NCBI GenBank assembly: GCA_024529925.1
Contig: JAFEUB010001208.1
Coordinates: 21,554 to 85,553 of the forward strand
Direction of reading: 5' to 3'
Source of the DNA: Ophthalmolycus amberensis
Taxonomy: Eukaryota > Chordata > Actinopteri > Perciformes > Zoarcidae
Length of the DNA: 64,000 nt
Part shown: piece by piece, positions 13,035 through 64,000 of the stretch
How positions within the stretch are numbered: position 1 is the first letter of the stretch
Layout of the letters: each line of letters begins with the position of its first letter
Position numbers and translations under genes: made by a program
Notes under the pieces: generated by a model
The model's database searches: none
The model's input: the letters and a program-made list of their open reading frames with translations, nothing else
What the model was told of the DNA's origin: nothing

Positions 13035-13879
13035 TGAAAGGGTTAGCATGAACATATTCATATTCAGACTCCAAATGATTCAAATATACAAGATGCTGCT
13101 ATAGCCTATGATGGTGGTTATAGTTGTGTGTCTCTTCCATGTCACCTCCCAGAGATTGAACACTTTTACAGCATTTAAGAGAAGTGAACATCAAATCTAT
13201 TATGACCCAGGTGACCATTCAACCCCAGTTAACCATGAGAGGGCTGTAAACATGTGGTCAAATTGAAATAAAGAAGGCATTAATATAATACAGCAACGTA
13301 CAAGTATAGGCTATGTGGTTTGAACCTAAATTGATTTAGTTAATTGGGAGAATACAGGAAAACAGCATTTGATTAGTACAAATCTGTAGGCTTCCTGAAT
13401 TCAGTGAGACGTATATCGTATTTTATTGTAAACATGTTTTATGTATATAAATACTATGTATAGTCTTTAGGATGCGTGACCAGTTTTGGTGTTTCGAGTG
13501 TGCTGGCCCTTTAAGAGATTGGTGTTGGGCTGGTGAAGCTGCACAGAGTTAAACCAGAACAAACCGGAGGCGTTGTGAGTGTGCCTTCAACATAATACCA
13601 CAGGGCGATAATATGGAGACACAATTGGAACAATAACAAATGAGCACGTGTAGGACCACAAAACTGTAATCATTAAGATGATAAAAAAAAACGTTCCTAC
13701 GTTCCCAATGAGTGTCGCGTGTCTGGACATTAATAAAATAGGTTGTATCATCTATACATATGTGTGCTTAGCTACAAAGGGTCTGTTTTTGGAATGAAAA
13801 AGACTGATAGTGACTGTCTCAAAATCACAACAGTGTTCTCATTTATTTATCATAGATTGAGTTTCTTTATGTAAATTGG

Positions 13880-14501
13880 TACAAAGTCGTTCACGCGTCG
13901 CAACGCGTTAGAAAATCCTAGCTTTATTTTTGAAAACGGGACCGGAAGCTGCCTCTTCTACTGCATGGCGCTTTACTCCGGTGTTTTGGCTCCGGGAGCG
14001 TGCGGTGCGGTGATGGGGCCGTAGTAATTCATTCCTCGTAGCGGAGCAGGGGGAGAGCAACGGAGACGGAAAGACGAAGTGAAGTTGTGTGTTTAAGTTC
14101 ACAGTTTTTCCTCTCAGCGCGAGGACTTCCTGCACTTTGAGACTAACTCACTGTCAGCGGAGCTCGTTGTGAGGGTTTGTCCTGCAAGCGTGAAGTCGGG
14201 ACCGACCGACTGACTGACTGACCGGGCGCTGCCTGCCACTCACAACCGCCTCTCCTCTCATCACCTGCGGCTTGCTTTTCACGGACCATCCGCCTGTTTT
14301 AGACGCATTTTTGGAGCGGTCAAAACAAAAGTTGCTATGCTTGAACCGGCGGTTTAATTCTGCAGCGGCTGCGATGCTGCCTGTGGAGTTTGATGCTGTT
14401 TCCATCCCATAGCCTGGAAGTCATCAGCGCGTCTCTTTGGATATATTATCACCGCTGGTGGAGGACCGACCTTATCCACCTATGAAACACCTGAGTGTAT
14501 A
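13880..14501 (+). promoter_or_regulatory. robo3 5' flank and leader, CpG-rich
   Basis: CpG density rises sharply from about 13890, in segments such as 'cacgcgtcgcaacgcg', 'gggagcgtgcggtgcggtg' and 'gagcggtcaaaac', against a CpG-poor background on both sides. This precedes the signal-peptide exon directly and fits a CpG-type vertebrate promoter with 5'UTR. No TATA box or defined start site could be placed. Whether an upstream non-coding exon exists cannot be decided from sequence alone. Confidence 0.6.

Positions 14502-14502
<1 letters not shown>
14337..14502 (+). promoter_or_regulatory. four upstream ORFs in the robo3 leader
   Basis: Four short ORFs precede the main start: 14337-14357 (6 codons), 14374-14412 (12 codons), 14393-14485 (30 codons, overlapping the previous one) and 14482-14502 (6 codons). 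The last stop codon, TAA at 14500-14502, overlaps the main ATG at 14502 as TAATG, an arrangement that can allow reinitiation. The main ATG has A at -3 and G at +4 and is the first ATG in its frame after an in-frame TGA at 14391. Such arrays commonly lower and regulate translation. The effect depends on the transcription start lying upstream of 14337. Confidence 0.6.
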
Positions 14503-58042
<43,540 letters not shown>

Positions 58043-58070
58043 GTAAGTACTCCATTTCATCCCGTCTTAT

Positions 58071-58084
58071 GTGTGTGTGTGTGT

Positions 58085-58115
<31 letters not shown>
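58071..58115. repeat. (GT)7 and (GA)n tracts after the microexon donor
   Basis: GT at 58071-58084 and GA at 58087-58115, 28 nt beyond the microexon. Confidence 0.95.
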
Positions 58116-58116
<1 letters not shown>

Positions 58117-61100
58117 CTTAACAGATATGAGAGAGAGACAGTCATACAGATTTAGGTTGCCTATGAATCCAGAATAGTCAATTAGCTTTGAAGTACCTCT
58201 GGAAACGCTGAGTAGGCTTTTGTTTTTCGACCTTTGACTGCACTTCATTCAGGCTTGAGCTCATCTAGGTGGAGCTTCATTGCTACAAAGAAAAAAGATC
58301 CCGTTAATAGCGGGCATCTTTAATTTTGTACACAAATTGAACCATAAAAGGTGAATGAAAAGACCAGCAGACTCTTTAAACACTACAAAATAAATGAAAG
58401 TACTGTAGTATCACGGTCCTGCAGTAATATACGGATTAATCACTCATACTCTGACAATTCAATTTCCTCGCTGGGAAAAATAGTGCCTCTATGCTTTGAA
58501 ACATTTTACAGCTCACAGAGCGCTGTGGTTTGGAAGCTGACAAACTCATCATTTTACAGCAGGCTGCTCGGGCACGATATCCAAGTGTTCTTGTGCACTT
58601 ATGGTGATTAAATGGCACAAAGCTGTGAGCGGGAAGGGAACACAGGACGCTCCTTTTGTGCCCCATGAAATCGAAAAATACCAAAGTAGACCCTTTTTAC
58701 ATGTTGTTGTCTTTAGGAGCTTTTCATTGGCGATACTTGAAGACAAGCACGTAGTCCAGGAAAGTAGTTTTGCAGCTATCTGAGGAATCGACTGTCAGAG
58801 CAGACGCTTACTTTTTCCACTCTCACAACAAGAACAGCGTTTTGGTAGCACAATGGAGAGAAGTGTGCGTTTGGATAAGTTTCTTTGTGTTCAGTATATC
58901 TGTGGCTTTTGACTCTTGAATGCCTGCACCTCTTTTCTTTCTGAAAGGGCCTTGGTGCTTTACAGGCTCACACCATTCTAACGTTTCATCTGTTTCCACC
59001 TCTCAGTGCGCGGGCAGGGGAATGAGAAGGATGAAGTAACCCTTTTAAGCTATGACAGGCATTGGCAGAGGGCATCCACACAGTTATGTCCATTAGGAGG
59101 AACAGTTCTCTGCAGCAGAGGTTTGGGCAAATATGGACTAATGGTGGTTAATAATGGGTCCGCACTACATGGAATCAACTTTTCTTATCACATGTTCAGC
59201 TCTAGTATTGAGGTATTATTGTTGGCGCCGCTGTCGCAAAAACAAGCAGATCGCTTTCCGATGGCAACATGGCTCCTGCTACAGTCCAAAGCAAGAAACA
59301 ACCGCAGGAGTGAGGATCTCTTGTTTCTATGATAAAGTCAAACACCTGTTGCTATTAACAAGTAAGCAGCTTTGTTCCTAATCGAGAGAAAGAAATTGAC
59401 TGAATGCCTATTCGAGCTTCTCTCTTGATTTACCTTGAGACAATGGTACAGATAAGGAAAACAAGTGTACCCCACATTTACATAGTATATGTACAGGCAG
59501 GAGGCAGGGTGACCTTCCTTTTGAATTCTATCCAGTTGAAGTTCTATCTCATTTACCCCGTGGGGAAGGTTCACTTCTCTGTCTTGCCTGTGGGTGCCTA
59601 GATATTATAAAAGCAAAGAATTACAGTGCTGCTGCTATAACTTATACGCCGTCTATTTAAAGCTGCACCAGCCCTCCAGTTTATATAATGAAGTTGGATA
59701 AATAGGCAGGAGTTCTGGCACAAAGGTCCCGCTCCAAATTAAATAAAAGCTGAGATGAATTATGGTTCGGCTATAATACATTATGCTTAGGAAGTAACCA
59801 CTTCCTCAATCATGATTTCTGAACAGAATCAGGGTCAGGGTAAAGGCTGTGTGTCTGAGAAAGAGAGGGTGTGATATGAAAGGATTGAAGCTGAAGACTC
59901 ATGCAGCAGCAGCGTGAGAGAGTGTTTACTCAGGCGTACGTGTGTGAAACAGGCTGTCTGCATCAGCGTGGGACTGTGACAGCTGCCTGTCACATCCAGG
60001 CCCCTGAGGAACTCCTGCCCCCACGTGTGCGTGATAGCTTCAGTACGTTGGAGCAAATCACACGTCAAGTGTTTAGGGGAGTGGGGGAGGTAAGACGCTT
60101 TGGTTGTAAGCACTTGGTCTGCCTGTACGGAGGAACAAATCTCACTGTGATCCGTCGTTGTGGGAGCACATCATGTGGTGCGCAGCTGAGCCTGTTGAAA
60201 CATTTGTCTGCTGTGTTTTGTTTAAGACTGTCTTCCATCGATTATGTTTCTTCCATAAAGCTGAGCTTTACCGAACAAGAACGCCAATATCGGGCAACTC
60301 TGCAAAACTCTCGATTGCCTTCCGTTAAAACTATGGTGTGGTTTAGGTTATGGAAGTTTGTGATCATGCCACATAAGGTATGGTTAAAGGAAAAGTTCCA
60401 TCCAAAAACAATATAAGTTGTGTATAGCACATTACCTCATGAAACAGACAGGCCAAAACCAAAGATAGCATAGATACAGGATCACACTCCATCAGGGGTC
60501 TGCAACCTTTTTTGATCTGATATGACATTTTTTTATTATTTTGCCAATCGTGTGTGCCATTTCAACATTAAGGTTAACATTAAGTTTAATGATGACAACA
60601 TATACAAATGTAAGTCTCCAACAGATCTGTATTTTATTCCATCAAAACAGGCAAAACATTTTCTCCCATAATCAGGACATTGTACTAATTAAGAAGGCTG
60701 CTATCCTTATGAGAACACCACATCTGAGTTCAAATCATTAACCTACCAACTTTCCAACAATCCTGTTCTTCAGCAAAAAACGTTACAAATTCTGCGCAGA
60801 AGGCAACTAGTATTAGCCAATCAGAGGCAGAGTAGGATGGCTCTTTACAGAATGTGGATGGAAAACAAATCATTCAACCTACCTGAAACACCTGCCAATG
60901 GTTGTGAAAGAGGTCACACTGCCAGTGTGCCATGTGTGAGGTTGCCTGACCCTGCACTAAATGATGTAGTCCCTTATGGCCTCATGCAGCAGACATGGGT
61001 TGGTGTTGGTGTTGATATAATAGTTGATATACTTCAACCTGTGAATCTCTCTGGCTGCTCCTGATCACCATGGGCAATTAAAAAAGTAAGGGCTGGCCGT

Positions 61101-62910
61101 ATGTCTTCACTTTTGCAGCATTTAAGAAAAACATTTGCTTCTCATCACACAGAAGTAGTACCCAAAGAGACCAGCCTCTCCTCCTTCAGTCTGGCTGCTC
61201 TGTCGTAGCTGTGGAAGTTTAACTTGCGGTCCTTGTTTATCTTTGCTTCCTCTTGGCGTGTTCGCCTTGTTCTGTGTTCTCAGCTCTGCTTGTATAAAAG
61301 AAGTCTCCTTCAGATTCCTATGTCAAGTGTTTCATTCTTTATATAAACTCTCCCCGATGTACCTCCCTCACTCTGCCTCCTGCAGTTATCAGTTTGTGTG
61401 CCATCGTTTTTGCACAGCCGGTTATATATTTCGTAAAATTGGAAAATGAAGGTGCCGTGGTGTTTGATAAACAGTGACAGCATTTTCTGTTTTGTTTGTT
61501 TGTTTTTTTACAGCTGTCATACCTAAAAGCAAGAAGCCCAGAATACTGAATGTCTGTACAACAATGTGCTGTGCAAATGGCTTCCACGACATGCAGCCAT
61601 TATTTTTCAGATTTCTGTCATGTATATTTTAGCTGCTCTGCTACGATCCATCTCCCTGTTTCCATCCCATGTTTGGATGCCTGCCCTGAATCTAAAGCTC
61701 AGTGTCGCGCCGAGTGCACCCATTATTGCTGATTATTTATTACAGCCTCAGGCAGTGTGCCGGCTTGCCTGCTCAAATCAAACATTGTTATTCTCCAGAC
61801 AGGGCTGTGTAGCTCACCAAAAACAGCATTTTAATAGCCTGAGTATTCCGAGCTGTCACCGTATTTGGGTCAAAGTTATAGCATTGACTCAGGCACGAGG
61901 GGGAAATGTTCGGGTGTTTTTCTGTCGGTACAAGTGGGACGGTACGAGTGTCTTTTCTCCCGTGTGTTCATCATCTGTATGAGCCTGGAGTAGCATTACA
62001 TAAGGAGTGGGTATTACACTGCATTTCTTTAATATTTCAGGCCTTGCATCAGTCCTGACAGGAAGGCCGTCCTTAAGGTAGCTGGGGAGTGGAAGCCTCG
62101 GTTCAGTGCTGCTGCATGGTTCACATCCAGGACGCCGGCAGCATGTTTGGCCTTTGACCTTTAGGGTTGCTGGTGGGGCTGCGTCTTTGATCCCAGGATA
62201 TGACCCTGCCCGTGTTTGCAAAGGCCCCCTTAGCTGTGATTGATCCTGAAGCTGACACTCGGATCCCCTCCTGCTGTGTGACGGGGCCCGTGGTGGAAGC
62301 AGTCTTTGGGATGATGAAGGGCGGGGCGGTTCCCAAGACAGGGGGATAAAATGTGTACGCTGGGCATGCAATGAAGCTTGTACGCTCATGTCAGGTGAAC
62401 AGGCAGATCACAACGAGGGGGGCTAGGTAAAGTGAACAAAGTGCCCCCGTCAGGTTTTACTTTCTCTCAAAAAAAGGCTAATTATTACGTGTTTGCATCA
62501 ACTAGGTATATTGTAAGGAGGGCACACAACAACATTGCATACCATGTAAGAAACCCCAAAGCCACTACAGAATATATGTCAAGGTGCATTATGACTTTTC
62601 AGCTTTTGATCCTTTTTTCATCCAACTTTTTCAACTTCAATAAGAAAATGCAAATTGAAACACTGGCGGTTCGGTGTTTCTTTCTGTTAGTTGTCTTTGT
62701 ATTCTTTAGGACGCTTCCCCACCTCCCTGTCTCTCTCGGTCTCTCGGTCTTCTCCTCACACTAATTGAGACGGAGAATGAAAGAGGAGCAGGAGATCAGG
62801 TGGGAAGATGAGAAATCAATTAGGACCGGTGGATGGCGTCATTATGCATTCACACCACCCTCTGTGGCGGAAGGCCTGTCACTTGCTACAGAATCAATAG
62901 AAATCAAAGA

Positions 62911-62960
62911 GGCGTGTGTGTGTGTGTGTGAGTGTGAGAGAGAAAGAGAGAGACAGAGAG
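62911..62960. repeat. (GT)n-(GA)n low-complexity tract
   Basis: GT run followed by impure GA repeats. Confidence 0.9.
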
Positions 62961-63347
62961 AGGATGCAAACATGGACTGCCCCTCCTGCCCTCCATCTAT
63001 GCTCAAAGACATCTGATGAGCCTGGTTCCTGGGATCATAAAGGTGCCCCACAGACCTGAATCCCGGCTCCTGTGGGTTCTGGGCTGGTGGTTGATATGCT
63101 CTCCAGCCAACCAAGCATAGCAGATCCATTATCACGGCATATAGTTTAACCAATAAGCATCTATTATAGACGTCATCAATCAAAGCCTAACAAGTCAAGG
63201 TCTCAGATAATCTGTGTTTTCCCGTTGGTGACAAATAGTCCTTTTGGGTCCAATAGTTCAGGTAGTAAGGAGCCACAGGGACTAACGGCAGGGCTGCTCC
63301 CTCTCTCTCTGGTTCATTAGTGCTCTCAGCTTCTTCTCACTCTGTTT

Positions 63348-63368
63348 TAGTAGTAGTAGTAGTAGTAC
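63348..63368. repeat. (TAG)n microsatellite
   Basis: About seven TAG triplets. Confidence 0.9.
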
Positions 63369-63419
63369 TAGTCGGGAAACAAGAAGTGTTAACTCCACAT
63401 TCTAGTATTCATGCTAGTT

Positions 63420-63775
63420 GCGTCCAGTACTACCCTGCTACGTGTTTAACCAATCAGTGACGTTCAGCCCTGCAACACCCGCCCCCATAGCTCCTGGACC
63501 TAAAGTTCTGCCTCTATAGTCTCTTTTCCACCACAGGACCTCTCTACAGGGACGAGGAACAGTTTGAGAAACTCATTGCGTTTCAACCGCAGGGTCCAGG
63601 GTCCAGAGTCCAGAGTCCAGAGTCCAGAGTCCAGAGTCCAGGGTCCATATTAAGTTCTGGAGACATTTAATCCCCTGAAAAAAAGGTCCTGGTCACGGGG
63701 GTAGTACTTTCTGAGACTACAGGAACTTTCGGGGCGGTGACCACCGCTGATTGTTCAAACACACACGCCGCTGCT
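63420..63775. mobile_element. possible fish MITE-type repeat
   Basis: The phrases 'tagctcctggacctaaagtt', 'tttccaccacaggacc', 'aaaaaaggtcctggtcacgg' and 'gattgttcaaacacacacgc' resemble a common teleost interspersed repeat. Partly complementary segments (GTACTACCC near 63428 and GGGGTAGTAC near 63699) frame it. A heptamer minisatellite sits in the middle. Confidence 0.4.
63592..63647. repeat. (RGTCCAG)n heptamer minisatellite
   Basis: About eight tandem copies of GGTCCAG or AGTCCAG. Confidence 0.95.
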
Positions 63776-64000
63776 TCAACTCGTGTACCATCATACACAA
63801 AGAAGATGAAGGGATGAAGAGAGATCATTTCTCTTTGCTTGATGACATGAAAAGTAAAGTTTCCCTCCTCATTTTTTCAAAAGATGGAGAGAAAGAGATG
63901 AGCGAGCTGAGAGGGCGAGCGGTAGGCGAGAGAGACCAAAAGCACAAATACATAACCATCAGAAGAGATGATTAACTGAGGAGACACTCTTCAGGCAATC

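Larger units (their letters stand above)
1..13879. other. upstream flank, no recognisable gene
   Basis: Unique AT-leaning DNA interrupted by microsatellites, fish MITE-like repeats and the large inverted element pair at 9510-12704. Open frames here are short and either low in complexity or without recognisable domains. I saw no exon of a neighbouring gene. Stretches 2.3-7.5 kb and 7.8-9.5 kb show nothing beyond simple repeats. Confidence 0.5.
58043..64000 (+). other. robo3 intron 7, start (at least 6 kb)
   Basis: Begins GTAAGTAC. It holds (GT)7 and (GA)n tracts just after the donor, and tandem repeats near 63.3-63.7 kb. I looked for an Ig4 exon (a PPxFxxxPRDQ-type start) on the + strand and found none. 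Confidence 0.7.

Noticed and set aside
60493..60800. hAT-like terminus CAGGGGTCTGCAACC
   Set aside because: The 15-base start is suggestive, but no matching inverted end or 8-bp target duplication was found.
62765..63016. Charged + strand frame near the right edge as a further robo3 exon
   Set aside because: It does not resemble Ig4, has no matching splice phase, and part of it is a GT/GA repeat.

Overview
This is vertebrate genomic DNA, almost certainly from a ray-finned fish and most likely a percomorph. The reasons are split exons with GT..AG borders, dense (CA)n, (GA)n and (GCGT)n microsatellites, a tRNA-headed V-SINE-like element, LINE 3' ends with short tandem tails, and a decayed Tc1 transposase. 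Repeat family names come from memory of typical fish repeats, not from a search.

One protein-coding gene could be recognised: the 5' part of a roundabout axon-guidance receptor on the + strand, best matched to robo3. Positions 1-13.9 kb are upstream flank with repeats. A CpG-rich leader with four short upstream ORFs (14.3-14.5 kb) precedes a signal-peptide exon at 14502-14565. After a 13-kb intron comes Ig1 (27645-27971). After a 23.5-kb intron come Ig2 (51494-51651 and 53549-53669) and Ig3 (54737-54875 and 56033-56160). A 12-nt microexon follows at 58031-58042. All junction phases agree and give a continuous 316-residue reading frame. Ig4 and everything after it lie beyond the right edge.

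Outside the exons, the most striking structure is a near-perfect inverted pair of 1.54-kb elements at 9510-12704, separated by 108 bp. Each arm appears to carry its own small spliced, polyadenylated transcription unit. Other mobile remnants are MITE-like fish repeats, a decayed Tc1, a V-SINE, two LINE 3' ends inside the Ig2-splitting intron and a roughly 0.85-kb inverted-repeat element at 48.9-49.7 kb. An unrecognised pair of coding-like frames on the - strand at 40.7-42.0 kb looks like an old gene fragment in intron 2.

The observation most worth following is the microexon between Ig3 and Ig4. It keeps the frame and lies among clustered YCAY motifs, as expected for the NOVA-regulated Robo microexon described in mammalian Robo1 and Robo2.
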